64,000 bases of DNA from Mallotus nudiflorus (taxonomy: Eukaryota; Streptophyta; Magnoliopsida; Malpighiales; Euphorbiaceae), in contig CANTUR010000069.1 of the NCBI GenBank assembly GCA_947683625.1, positions 5,332,001 through 5,396,000 on the forward strand, read 5' to 3'. Shown one piece after another: positions 35,483-47,343 of the stretch (its first letter is position 1; the number at the start of each line of letters is the position of its first letter). Position numbers and translations under genes: made by a program. Under the pieces are notes generated by a model. That model saw nothing but the letters and a program-made list of their open reading frames with translations, was not told where the DNA came from and did not search any database.

Positions 35483-38115
35483 ATGGAGAATGAGAGAACA
35501 CCCCCTGTGCCTGAGTGGGATCATATCGCACCTTTTATTAATGCTTCTAGGAGTTTGGGATTGACCCGGGGAGACTCGATTCCCCTTATGGCAGACTTAA
35601 GGTCCCACATCTGCTCATCTGCATCTAGAGAGGTTAGTACCCCAAAATTTCATGCGAAATCATGTTGGGTCAGTGATTAATCTTGCATAATTATCATTCT
35701 AGGGCATTATTTAATTAAAAAAACATGAAATTTATGTTTTAATTTGCCAAAAATTGAAAATCATCCCCGTCTATGCTTCATAGAGGTGATTGCCTCTTCG
35801 ATGAGGCGATCGTCTCATTGATGAGGCAATCGCCTCATCGATGAGACGATCGCCTCATCGATGAGATGATCGACTTCTGCGAAGAGGCAATTTCCTATCA
35901 CCATTTCAAAGAGCCGATCGCCTCTGTGATGAGGTGATCGCTTCATCAACAGGGTGAACTACGCTATTTACATGTCCATTCATTCTAAATTTCTTTCTAA
36001 AACCATAAAATGCATAAATTTCACTTCCCTATCTCTTTGTTTGTAGCATGACACTCAGACATTCAAGGGCACCGAGAATTTCCATGGAGCCCGGGTTTTC
36101 TATAGTGAATTGACTGATGAGTAGAGGGATCAGATTCAAGAGATGGGGTTCGAGGACTTCGTACTCTCACTTCCTTCTGAGCAAGGGCACATGGACTATC
36201 AGCCACTGCACACTCTGATGGAGAGGTGGTTTGATACAACTCACACTTTTCACCTCCTATTCGATGAGCTTACTCTAGACCTTGTGTCATTTGCCGCCAT
36301 CACAGGGATTGCCTACGCCGGGGACCCCGTCCCATTTAATGCGAGTTTACACCAGCTATCTCCAGATAAGGCTACATACATCAATCAACTTTTAGGGATG
36401 ACTCCTGACATGAAGGGGACTCATACCCTTAATTTGGACTCGATCAGGAGTTTCTACAGTTGAGAGCGGGCTACGGCGATGATTACTCCCTGTGAGATTA
36501 ATCAGGTGGTGAGGCCCTTCTTGCTCTATCTGCTTGGTACCACCTTATTTATTAACACCGCCAGCTCTATTGACCTGATGTTCCTGCCGGCTCTTCGAGA
36601 TTTTGAGCAGGTTCCTGCATTTGATTGGGGTAGCTATGCTCTGGCATACTTGTACTGGAGTATGGATGAGGTAGTCCGAGGGGCTAGGAGATTTTGTGAC
36701 TTCTAGCATGCTGTTCTGGTACATCATGATCCTCTTTTCCTTATCTTATTTTGACCCCCATTATTTACATTGATTTTCTCAACTTTTATTTTATTTTTCC
36801 AGGTCTAGGCTCTAGAGCTAAAGCTACTTGTGGGCATTACACAAGTGGGGGACCACTTCCCAGCCCTCGGCAGGTGGGGCGCCAGCCGCGTCATAAAAAG
36901 GCACCTTGCGCGAGTTCACATCCATAGACAACACCTGAACTCTCTGACACATGATGTGGTACCTATAAAGGACAACCTTTCTTATTAGTAAATTATGCAT
37001 ATTCAACTCACTTACTTATTGATATCTCCCTTTTTGCAGATTCGAAATGACTTATGGGGGCCTAAGGAGACTTGGACCATTAAGATGACTCGCTCCAAGC
37101 CCTTATCCTGGAAGAGGGTACTCCTCTGTGGCCCTGGGTATCGATCTTAGTATTTAGGTGAGCAGGTCTTAAACTGGAGGAGAGGTGCCAGAGTGAGACA
37201 GGTTCTGAGGTCTCCTCCTGATAGCATGTTTTGGGCTCATGAGTTGGAGGGCGACGACCTTGCCCAGGTTATTGCAGGTTCACTAGCTGTTAATCACATG
37301 GTTCATGTGAAGAGCCAATATACAAAGTTCGTTCGCACCCACCTTCTGTTGACGGTTCCCTTCCAGGCTGCTTTTACCTCTCATGTATGTCCTTATTAGC
37401 TTCCCTCACCTTGAGGATTAATTACGTTCTCAGATGTCTCTCTTGTCTTGTCTTCAGGCTGCTCTTACTAGACCTATGGCCCGGTTAGATCCCGAGTGCG
37501 AGAGAGAGAGCCCTTGAGGCGTCGACTGGATCTGGGCAGGGAGGAGACTTCTACAGCTAGAGAGCAAGTCGGGCCGACTACTGCCCCCAATTCTGAGTTC
37601 ATCCCAGGTAGCTTTATTCATGTCCCTGACCCTTTAGCCCGATGTTGGGTTCCTCCTGGAGAATTGTCGTGTCAGTTCTTGACCTTGGACGAGGACCTGA
37701 CCCCTGCATGCACCCCTAGTGATGTTACTCATGTAAGCTCTTTTTCTAACCTACTTTCATTATGATTCTCAAATCAACCGTTAGTTTTAACGTTTATTTC
37801 AATAATGCAGATTCCTCTAGAGCAAGGCCTATATATGTATCGCATAATAGAGGCCCAGAGAGACTATATGATGGAGATCACCCAATAGTGGAGGGTGAGA
37901 ATCTCCTTATTTCATACCTGTATGCATGCTTGCATGGCTTACTAACTTATGATTTGTCTGAATAGGATTGGGACATGGCCAGTAGGGCGAGGATCGCCAC
38001 CCTCGAGCATCAAATTGACTTATTCTAGATTGATGAGGATGATGAGGATGAAGACAAGAGTGGAAGTGGCATTGGAGGAGAGGCTGACCTTAAGGGTACC
38101 AGGTTAGACGCTTGA
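35483..38115 (+). pseudogene. Plant mobile domain (PMD/MAIN-like) gene relic, antisense to gag-pol
   Basis: A split gene read on the plus strand. Exon 1 (35483-35632, MENERTPPVPEWDHIAPFIN) ends at AG|GTTAGT and joins in frame to an exon at 36047, after TTTGTTTGTAG; the intron is 414 bp. The second exon holds a PMD core: EDFVLSLPSEQGHMDYQPLH, ERWFDTTHTFHLLFDELTLD, VSFAAITGIAYAGDPVPF, and PFLLYLLGTTLF. Stops occur at 36122 (TAG) and 36461 (TGA), and at the end near 36704. Later parts give WTIKMTRSKPLSWKRVLLCG (37060-37140), and an acidic tail (DEDDEDEDKSGSGI-like, 38030-38100). PMD proteins include plant MAIN/MAIL and many transposon-linked copies; the role here is unknown. The gene cannot now be translated in full. 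Confidence 0.75.
35781..35955. repeat. Palindromic repeat array inside intron 1 of the PMD relic
   Basis: Seven or eight units alternating GATGAGGCGATCGCCTCATC and diverged versions (GATGAGACGATCGCCTCATC, GATGAGATGATCGACTTCTG, GAGCCGATCGCCTCTGTGAT). Both CGATCG and ATCGAT centres are self-complementary, so the array can fold into stacked hairpins. It ends 90 bases before the splice acceptor at 36046. Confidence 0.85.
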
Positions 38116-38588
38116 TGTACCGGGGTTGAAACTTGTGTAGCCTTTGAACAGTGAACACATAAATTTTAGTTATTGATTTATAGATAGAATGTTCGTAGAA
38201 TTCATCATTCTCCTCAATTAAATTCATTTTTTTTATTTTTTTTTTCATTTTTCACATACGGGCTAATTTCAGCTAATTACATATGTATCTCCCCCACCAT
38301 ATTCTGATTTGCACCTGTTGAAAAATGCATGATTTGAAGAAATGTAACAGCCCATATTGCTGATGAGGCGATCACCTCACTAACTTCTAATAAAGAGGCA
38401 ATCACCTCTTGCTGCTGAAGCGGTGCCTCATCGATGAGGGGATCGGCTCATCAATGAGGTGATCGCCTCATCAGCAGGTGGCCCTGCCCCTTTAAAAAAC
38501 CCACACTCTTGTGTTCAACCCACTTCTTGAGTTCCCTTTGTCTCTAACCTCCCATCTCTCTCTCTAAGCACCTTTAAAAGTTACAACC
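38116..38588. other. Spacer between the PMD and DUF7745-like relics
   Basis: Non-coding. A palindromic array occupies 38361-38480 (GATGAGGCGATCACCTCAC, CTCATCGATGAGGGGATCGG, CTCATCAATGAGGTGATCGC). The next 100 bases (38480-38588) are a C/T-rich leader up to the ATG at 38589. T-runs near 38225-38250 follow the PMD stop. Confidence 0.6.
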
Positions 38589-39660
38589 ATGACTGAATGG
38601 AGTCTGAGGCTACTACAACCGATCTTGAAGGATTTAGACAACAAGTCTTGGACTAGGTTAAAACCTTTTCACCTTCCGGTCTTCAAATCACTTCATGCTA
38701 TGAGAATCAACTTCCTTTTTCTCCATGCCATGGTTCAATTTTGGGATCCCCATAAGCACGTCTTTTGGTTCAATAAAATAGAAATATGTCCCCTACCAGA
38801 GGAATTCGAGGCAATTCTCAACTATCATATAGATTCTACTTGCTGACTCGCAGTTCCTGACCTTGAAAACTCGGATTCTTACTCCATTCAGTAGTAAATG
38901 GCGCGTATGTTCAACCTTCCACCCCGATCTTCTCATCATTATATATTCGGTTCAGAAATTAAACTAGAGTCTTTTCTCGAGGTCACCATGAATGTGGATA
39001 AAGAAGAAACTTATTGGCCCTGCATGGTAGCCCTTTGTTTATATGCTCAATTTCTGCTGGTTTCTTCCTTAGGACACTACGATTCAAAGATTCTTTCCAT
39101 CCTTGATTAAGTGGAGTCAGAGTTCAATCCTTTCCCTCTCATCTTAGTAGAAACTATCATCAAATTGGATGACTTCATGAAGACATGACAATTCTTAGGA
39201 AGTCCATTCCTATTGGAGGTAAGTTTCCTATCATCCTTTCCTAATTTCCAACTGTCGTACTATCTGCAATTAATCATTTGTAAACCCACAGGTGTGGTTT
39301 TATGAAAAGTTGGGCCTGATCGAACCTCCTCAAGACATCAAGCGTTATAAAACCAAGCATTACCGAACAAGAAAATTGCATCCCACTCTTACAGATATTC
39401 ACGGTTGGCTTATAACATTCCTTGATACACTGATCCACTGGATGTGCCCCTGGTGGGGATTGCAGCATGTGACCATTCGATCTTACACATATTATGGCCA
39501 GGTTGCCGGTCTCCATTTTTCCACCTTTTACAATCCAGCCCGCCTATGTTGTCAATACAGTCACAAATAACTGATTGTGGAGCTAGTTCATGAGTTCGAG
39601 CTAGGGCCCCTTTCTCAAAATTTCCTAGACCACTTAATGGCAACTTGGCCTCTATGAGCC
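38589..39660 (+). pseudogene. DUF7745-like plant gene relic, antisense to gag-pol
   Basis: Plus-strand frame from an ATG at 38589: MTEWSLRLLQPILKDLDNKS, then FLHAMVQFWDPHKHVFWFNK and EICPLPEEFEAILNY. The FWDP...F.F...E..P..EE(F/Y) pattern is what I know from DUF7745-type plant proteins, often found near transposons. The frame continues past stops at 38844, 38892 and 39108 to a donor at 39219 (GAG|GTAAGT). A 73-bp intron ends at 39291 and joins in phase to VWFYEKLGLIEPPQDIKRYK. The second exon continues through HPTLTDIHGWLITFLD and HVTIRSYTYYGQVAGLHFST to a stop at 39568. The family name is from memory and function is unknown. Confidence 0.62.
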
Positions 39661-40201
39661 ATCGAAAGAAATTTAAGCTACGATAGAGATCAGACTACTG
39701 ATGATCATTACAAAGCGTGGCTTTGTTTGTAACAGATAGAAAGAGACAAATTTATAAAATACAAAAGGCCAAGAGAGTTACAAATGTTAAGTTCTTAGGG
39801 TAGGCAACAAAAGAAGAGAAAACAAAAGCTTATGAAATAAAGTCGTCATTTCCCCTTTTGTTAGATGTAATTTTCCTTTTGTACTAGTTTATCAGCTTGT
39901 AATGGACACATTATGCAATGTTTAGTAACAGTTAAAGAAATCCATTTCATTTCATTTAAGCACAAAACGTATATACATTTTGCTTCTAGTACATCTCATA
40001 TTATTAGTTAGCTTGGCATTGCAAGTTTTCCAACCAATCATTTTGTGTGTGTCTCTCTCTCTTTTACATGTCCTTAACTTTTGCTTGGACCGCCTCTTTT
40101 GAGGTTTTCGATCCAGCAGGACCTTTTTCTTTTTTTTCTTTTTAGTCTCTAACTTTTGCTTAGACAACCTCTTTTCGAGGTTTTCTCCCTAACAAGACTT
40201 T
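39661..40201. other. Junction between antisense gene relics and integrase
   Basis: No domain. Two tandem units of about 75 bp lie at 40070-40200 (each with CTTTTGCTTGGAC or CTTTTGCTTAGAC, then CCTCTTTTGAGGTTTTC-like). This is where the 3' ends of the leftward pol and the rightward DUF7745-like gene converge. Confidence 0.5.
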
Positions 40202-41330
40202 TTATAGAAAGTATTCCTTGAGCTTGTATAGGTTGATGGGTTCTTTGAACTCATTTCCCTCCACGTCAAACAAAATGGCGGTGCCTTTCAAAAATAACTT
40301 CTTTACCATATACGATCCCTCCCAGTTGACCTTAAACTTTCCTCGAGGATCGATCATGACTAATCTTGTAAGTTTCAATACCAAATCCCCTTCTCAAATC
40401 TTCCCCGGCTTAATCTTCTTATTGTAGGCATGGGCTATTCTTTTTTTGATATAGTTGAGAATGGTACATAGCCTTCATCCTCTTTTCATCCAGTAATGTC
40501 AACTGAGCCAACCGACTTTCAACCCACTGATACTTGAGGAGTTTAGATTCCAGAAGGACTCTCAATGACCTTATCTCAACTTTTACTAGTAAAACAACCT
40601 CACACCTATAAACTAAAGAGTACGAAGTGACTCTTGTCGAAGTTCTAGCAGTGGTTCAGTACCCCCACAATGCGAATTGTAAGTAATCAACCCAATCTCG
40701 GTAATTTTCCAGCATCTTGGCTAAGATCTTTTTTATATTCTTATTTGCTGCTTCCACCGCCCCATTTGCCTGCGGCCTATATGGAGATGACCTGTGGTGC
40801 TTAATCTTATAGCTTTCAGTAGTGGCCATTTCTACTCGAAATTGAATGCCATTGTCTATAACTATGTGGTGTGGCAATCTATATCTGCAGACTATGTTCT
40901 TTTTGATGAACCTCAACATTTGCTTCGACCCCACAGTAGCATAAGATTCAGCCTCAACCCATTTGGAGAAGTAGTCGATAGCCATAATGATATATCGATG
41001 GCCATTAGTTACTTTTGGCCTTACCTCTCTTATGATGTCAATCCCCCATACAGCAAACGGCCAAGGAGAAGTCATTCCCTTAAGCTCCATAGACGGTAGG
41101 TGGTTAACATCACCATAAGTTTGGCAATTATGACATTTCTTCATAAATCTAACACAATCTGCCTCCATGGTGAGCCAAAAGTACCTTTGGCGGGCTATTT
41201 TCTTTGCCAAGACGGTTCCATTCATGTGTGGCCCGCACACCCCTTCATGAATTGCTTCCATAAGCTTCTGGGCTTCATCTTTATCAACACACCTGAGGTG
41301 TACCCCAACTATCATTCTTTTGTATAACAT
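40202..41330 (-). pseudogene. Tat/Ogre-like integrase
   Basis: On the minus strand 41330-40656 gives a zinc-finger end (CHNCQTYGDV), first catalytic Asp in WGIDIIREVRPK, YIIMAIDYFSKWVEAESY, second Asp in HHIVIDNGIQF, and the catalytic Glu in YRPQANGAVEAANKNIKKIL: the D, D, E triad is intact. The C-terminal part reads in a separate frame, 40384-40202, including FKVNWEGSYMVKK, similar to the GPY/F-type end of gypsy integrases. Stops separate the parts. Confidence 0.87.
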
Positions 41331-41585
41331 CCCGTTGTGACTTATGAATTACCGAGACAACATTTTCAAGGATATTCTTTCTTTCTTATCAGCATCATTT
41401 CGAAACTGCCCAGTTTCCAAATACCTTTGTAAATTATAGAACCAAGGTTTCTCAGTAGCATCAACTGGCGTCACTCTCACCTCTTCATAATAGGGGACTC
41501 GGGACTTTATGAGAATTAAGGGCCTAGCTTCTGGTTATTTCCCATTTTCCCACATGGAGGCCAATATGGCTAGGGCATCAGCTAC

Positions 41586-42540
41586 CTAGTTTCCTTCCCT
41601 TAGCAAGTGGACAAACTTACATTGAATAAAGGAGCACGGTATGGTGGCCAGGTATTCCCAATACAACCATAATCTGTCCTCACTTATCTCCCATTCTTTG
41701 GTGGCTTGTTTTATAACTAGCATGGAATCCCTGTAAATAGTAACATTTTCTGCCCCTGTGCTACGCAATGCCTCTAAACCAAAAATGCAGGCCTCGTATT
41801 CTGTTTGGTTATTAGTTGTTTCAAACTCAAGTCTTTTTGCCATCGGGATCATTTCTCCTTCTGGCGTAACCAAAATTACCCCTATTTCAGCCCCCTTGTT
41901 ATTGATAGCTCCGTCAAAGAACATTTCCCAACCTTGTATCTCTATCACCCATAGATGTTCATCAGGAAACTCCAACTTCCATTTTTGGTCGTCATCCACT
42001 GGGTTCTGTGCTAAGAAGTTTGCTACTGCTCTTCCTTTCACTATCTTTTTGGCTATATACTCGATGTCAAATTTTATGAGTAAAATGAGCCACCTAGCCA
42101 ATTTTCCTATAAGAGACAGGGTCTGTTAGAGATACCTAAAGGGATCATGTTTAAAAATCACCTGCACTTTATAAGACTGAAAATAGTGTTGGAGTTTTTT
42201 TGTCACCCAAATTACTGCTAGGCACGTTTTCTTGAGCAGTCTATAAGTAGTTTTGTAGGGCAGAAGCTTCTTACTCAAATAATACACAACATGTTCTATC
42301 TTCTTTTCATCTTCCTATGCCAACGTTGCCCCTATTGTGTCTTCCTCAATTGCCAGATACAGGGTTAAGGCTTTACCTGGTCTCGGTGACTATAAAACAA
42401 GAGGATTCATCAGAGAATCCTTGATAGCTTCAAAGCCTTGTTAACATCTTTTATCCCATACAATAGGCTAGTCTTTCTTTAGAAGCTTAAAGATAGGATT
42501 ACAGATGGCTGTCAATTTGGCTATAAATCTACTGATATAC
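41586..42540 (-). pseudogene. RNase H pair of the Tat/Ogre-like element
   Basis: Between RT and integrase there are two RNase H regions. The first (about 42540-42130) is degraded, with KVLLLKKLY- and YYLSKKLLPYKT-type remnants. The second (42101-41586, minus) is readable as one frame: RWLILLIKFDIEYIAKK, then MFFDGAINNKGAEIGVILV (catalytic Asp), TTNNQTEYEACIFGLEAL (catalytic Glu) and TIYRDSMLVI (catalytic Asp). A second, plant/archaeal-type RNase H is a diagnostic feature of the Tat/Ogre lineage. Confidence 0.82.
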
Positions 42541-43230
42541 TGTAAATGCCCCAAAAACCCTCAGATCTCCTTTTCATTCTTTAGTGCAGGTATATCCCTG
42601 ATTGCTATGATCTTATCTAGATCTACCTTTATTCCTTTCTGGCTGATAATATGTCCCAACAGCTTCCTAGATGCAACCCCAAAAACACACTTCTTCGGGT
42701 TCAATCTGAGATTGTACTTTTGTGCCCTAGCTAGAAACTTGTTTAGCACTTTAAAATGCCCTTCCTTAGTTGCAAACTTCACCATCATATCATCCATATA
42801 CACTTCTACCTCTTTATGGATCATGTCATGTAGTAAGGTAGTTACCATCCTCTGATAAGTGGCTCCTGTATTCTTCAACCCGAAAGACATCATTTGGTAA
42901 TAATACACACCCTATGCAATGGTGAAAGATGTATTCAATTTATCCATTACTGCCATCATGATCTGATTGTACCCCGAAAATCCATCCATGAATGAGTACA
43001 TTACATTGGAAGCTACACTATCAATTAATGTATTGATATGCGATAACGGAAAGTCATCCTTAGGGCAGGCTTTATTCAAATCTCGGTAGTCTACACACAC
43101 TCTGACCTTTCCATCCTTCTTAGGAACATGAACTATATTCGCTAACCACTGAGTGTCCTCTACCACTTCTAGAAACTTTGCCTTCAGCTGCTTTTTGACC
43201 TCTTCCTTAACTAAGAGAGCCCATTCTGGC
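42541..43230 (-). pseudogene. Tat/Ogre-like reverse transcriptase
   Basis: The minus strand reads ANIVHVPKKDGKVRVCVDYR, NKACPKDDFPLSHINTLIDS and FMDGFSGYNQIMMAVMDK, followed by a stop at about 42912. It resumes as YYQMMSFGLKNTGATYQRMV and VEVYMDDMMVKF. The YMDD box keeps both catalytic Asp residues (near 42795). The thumb and connection follow (NLRLNPKKCVFGVASRKLLG). Apart from the central stop the domain is nearly continuous, in contrast to the chromovirus RT at 11.6 kb. Confidence 0.87.
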
Positions 43231-46200
43231 CTTAACCTTCTTTGTTTTTGCTTTATTGGTGCTATGTAAGGGTATGTGGGGATCTTATATTATAAGATCT
43301 CCCTGTCGATTCCGGGCATGTCTTCATAACTCTAAGCAAATACTTTTTCTCTCTTTTTTAAGATGTCTTTCATTTTTTCTCTCTCACCATGAGTTAAACC
43401 ATAAGCAAGCAATACATTTTTAGGATTATCATTTGTGCCTAAATTAAATAACTCAATTTGCATGGAATTAATGTCAAACATATGCATGAAATAATCATCA
43501 CAAACAGAATAATCATTAGGAAACACATCACATAAATAAGCAAACTCAGACTTCATTGCATTCACTTTTGAAAAGAAAAGATCATCAATCTCAAATAGAG
43601 AAGCAAAGGAAACATTAAAGTCATTATAAGAGGTATCTATAATGGAGTTGAAGATGTAGGTTTCAAAGTCAAGGTCTTTACTTTGATCATTAATGCCTTT
43701 CTACTCCGAGGTAGCTTTATCCTCTTTAAACTCCTTTTCAGCCAGTACCAGCTCCTCAGTAGGGGCTTTTTCAACAATGACTCCTTTGGCTTTGTTCATA
43801 AATTCAATAAAAATTTCAAATCCCGGGATAACTCCCCCAGCTATCAAGAGAGGTTCTAGAGTCCCGCTGTATGGGTGCCCGGTGCCTTCCTTTATAAAGA
43901 TTTCCCACAGAGTTTTCTTTTTAACCATGGTCTCCTTTTCCTCCTCTTCAGATTGGCCCTACACATTTACCTCTTCCCCAGCTCCATCAACCTTTTTGAA
44001 TCCTAACTCGTGCTTCAAAATAGGTACTTTGTTTCCTACAAACTCTGAAGGTCCACTGTAATTTTTCCCCAATCCTATGCCGGGCAAAAATTTTATATTG
44101 TGTATCATTCTCGAAACCTTTTCATCCATCTCATCCTCATAGATTACATAGACTTCAAAACTAGGGCTAAGGGAAATCTCCTTAGGGAAAAACTTCAGTG
44201 CAGTTATGGTAACTTCAGTTTCAGCTAAGATGGTGACAACCCTTCCTTCATATGGAAATTTAATCTTTTGATGAATAGTGGATGGAATGCCACTTAGAGG
44301 GTGAAATCATGGCCTCCCCAATAAAATGGCAAATGTTACTGGGATATTAATCACATACAAATCAACCTAGACTTCTATAGGTCCTGTTTTAACCAATGCC
44401 CTAAAAGTTCCTTCCACAGACCTTTTGGTGTCATCATAAGCCTTAATAACTACCTCAAAAGGCTTTAAGTTGGCCACCATCAACCCTAGCTTTGGTAGAA
44501 TCTTCAATGGATACACAATGATGGTAGAACCGTTGTCGACCATCACACAGCAGGTCATCTTTCCTTTCACCTTGGCTTTGATAAACAGAGCTTTATGGTG
44601 ATCCCTCCCTTCTAGAGGTAGATCATTGTTAGAAAATGTTATAATTCCTTAAGGGGTTTCCATCAGTGACTGGACCATCTACTCTGGAGTAGAATTAGTG
44701 GAAATTTTTTTTTGATATAGTGCTAGAACCAAGGCTTCCCTGTGATCCCTAAAATGCATAAGTAACTCCCAAACATTGGCAATGGTCTCTTTGCTTTGCT
44801 CTATCTCCTTTCCCTTCTCTGTACCTTCTGCCTTTTTAGGCCCAGACTTGGCAGCCTCAGTTTCTTTTTTCTTTTCTTCAACCTTCCCCATAGACTAACT
44901 TGGCTCACACCCCTTATTGTCCCATAGGTCAACTTGTTCTTTGCTCTTATCATCGAAACTCCATATGTCCAAGACATGCACCTGCAACTCCATGGGTTGT
45001 TTATTTAGTTTTAGATTTTCAGGTTTGGTTTTTAGGGAATTGTGGGAGATATTAATGAAGGACTTTAGGACTTGCTCTTCTGTTAGGCCAGAGTTGACCA
45101 TCAAAATAGGTGCATTTGGTGGTGGTACATTTCGCTAGTTGGGTAAGGGGTTGGTTTATGTGTTTGGTTTTCTATTTTTTGGATCGGTAATTTTGCCTGA
45201 ATCTATTAAGTCTTAGATTTCATGCTTTAACCGAGCACAATCATCTATGTCATGTCTGATGGTTTGATGAAATTTATAAAAAAGTTTTGGGTTGGCTCCA
45301 GGCAAGGGTTGTTGTGAAGGTAAAGGCCGTAGCAGGTTCTTCTCAATAAGCTTATCAAGGACCTTGGACATAAGACGTCCCATATTTGAAAATCTTTGAG
45401 GTTATCTAACTGCACAGACTTGTACATTATTTCTTGGTGGTCAAATGGCGTGAATCTGAACATTACCGCTTGAGTCGGCCCCTCTTTGCCCCTAGATCCT
45501 CTTTCGAAGAATTTCTTCTCTTGAGCCAAATCTGACTCTTTTCGGACCCTAAATCTGTATGATTCTTCAAAGTTCCTGATTCCTAGATCCCTTAATTTCC
45601 TAGATAATGTTGGAACACACCCTTCTATTGCCAGGACTAACTGGTTGGACTCAACAGGCCTATGCCTCATCAGGGACAACTTTCCCTTCCAACGAGTCAG
45701 GTAGTTAGCAAAAGGCTCGTTAAAGTTCTATTTGGTATTTTGCAGATCTCTCAAGGACACTTCTAATTGAACATTGAGACCGTATTGCTTGATAAAAGCG
45801 GCACACAATTCCTTCTAATCTGATTGAACATGTGGTTCCAAGGTGTAATACCAATGAATTGGTGCCCCCTCTAATTAAATAGGGAATTGCTTGATAATTT
45901 GGCTCTCAGTTAGCTTGGTAGCCTTCATGTAAGTCACATGCTGCTTCAAATGTAAATAGGGATCCTCGACACCAATATACTTCTTCATGTCTGGGAATTT
46001 AAACTTACGAGGCAGCGATTCATCACCCTTTTCCAGATTCAGATCATAATCTAGAGGAGCAACCACACCCTTCTCCTTCATCATCACCTGCATCTGGTTC
46101 ATCACCTTGGTCATGTTCTTAGCCCACTCAGTCTAACCCACATCTTTGGCTGGGATGACATTTCTTTGATTCACTAAATTGGCCAATACTATCACATCAT

Positions 46201-46402
46201 CTTCTTCCCTTCATCTAATCGGTATTTCCTCATCGAGATCCACCGGATCGATTAGTGGTGCATTAGGTGGCTGTGCTGGCTGACTCTCTCTGATGAGCTT
46301 AGTAATTTCCCCTATCATTTCTCTCATCATAGCCCGAGTTTCTGCCATTACTTCTTATTTCAACTGTGCCCCAAATGCTTCTGGATCGAACCCTCCTGCC
46401 AT
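43231..46402 (-). pseudogene. Tat/Ogre-like gag and protease with G-patch-like segment
   Basis: The frame begins MAGGFDPEAFGAQLK at 46402 and meets TAA at once. Gag parts are 46114-45875 (KGDESLPRKFKFPDMKKYIG, then YLHLKQHVTYMKATKL) and 45679-45245. A Lys/Glu-rich linker lies at 44891-44679. The protease is at 44570-44367: CCVMVDNGSTIIVYPLKILP, with DNGS where most families have D(S/T)G. After it, near 44095-44010, a Gly-rich GIGLGKNYSG segment resembles the G-patch motif seen behind protease in some gypsy elements. An acidic region (43928-43701) leads to the RT. Many stops interrupt it. Confidence 0.82.
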
Positions 46403-47323
46403 TCCTATTTCTGAATTCCTGACCAGGTGACCTGAACTAGCTCGGACCCACCCTACTAAGCTTGAAGGATCTATAGTGCTGCAAAACAGTTGGTTAAAAT
46501 GATGCATGATGTGTATGCGTGATATGCAAGTTCGTTTTATTTAAAACTTTAAGAAACAAAAGGTCACACACAAAAAGATATATAAGATCAAAACATAAAG
46601 CTTAAACGTGCAAACTTTCGCCCTTATTTCTCCCACACACGTATTCAATGGTGAGTATCTTATCCTAGGATTTTTGGCCTGGGTTTTAATTATCAGCGGG
46701 GGATAATAAAACCGATGTATGCAAGAAAACTCTCAAAATGATTCAGACAAGTAATGGTTCCTTTAAATAAAGCTCGAGTCCACTTTATGTGAGCTAAGAT
46801 GCTTAGCACCATAAACTTGCTTGTCAAGGCCCATTTGAAATGGGTTATGAGTAGGCATGAGAGGCCTTTGTTGACTAGCTTGTTTATAATGGGCTTTGGT
46901 TGGACATGAGGGCCATTTCACTTTGGACTGCTTATTGATGCGCTCGAGATTTATTTTAAGGGTCTATTAAATGGCATAATACACATGCATATGGGAAAAT
47001 TCCTAAGGATAGTTGCTAGGTCGTTACATGGGCTTGAGTCTTTGGTAAAAAGGCTTTGGCTCCCATAATGATATACATCCATATACGTCTCCTCACTCAA
47101 GGGTCAAACAACGCAGATTAGTATGTGTCGCGAGTGACAATAATCAAATATTTCATCACCAGGTTTGAGTGAAACGTAGGTAGCGAAGTATTGACTATTG
47201 TCGGGTTAATTCGGGACTGAAGTGCTCATTGTGTGAAAAATGTGTAGTGGATGCATAAATGTAAGAAGAAATAAGAAAATAATTAAAGATGATAAAACAA
47301 AAAACACTGGAATCAGTTTCTCT
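46403..47323 (-). other. Untranslated leader of the Tat/Ogre-like element
   Basis: About 0.9 kb between the primer site and gag start without coding signal. Ogre-type elements often carry a leader reading frame upstream of gag; I see none here. Confidence 0.6.
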
Positions 47324-47342
47324 ATCCCCAATGGAGTCGCCA
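47324..47342 (-). other. Primer-binding site of the Tat/Ogre-like element
   Basis: On the element's strand TGGCGACTCCATTGGGGAT directly follows the 5' LTR. It is the same site as at 24454 on the plus strand. Confidence 0.75.
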
Positions 47343-47343
47343 T

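Noticed and set aside
35781..35955. A CRISPR-like array of short repeats
   Set aside because: The units are adjacent or overlapping, are palindromic, have no unique spacers of constant length and lie in a plant retrotransposon.
35781..35955. Bacterial origin suggested by GCGATCGC, the cyanobacterial HIP1 palindrome
   Set aside because: The octamer is only the centre of a longer plant repeat unit; the surroundings are retrotransposon and plant gene relics.
35483..39660. Functional host PMD and DUF7745 genes
   Set aside because: Both frames carry several in-frame stops and lie inside the LTR-bounded element, so they are annotated as relics.
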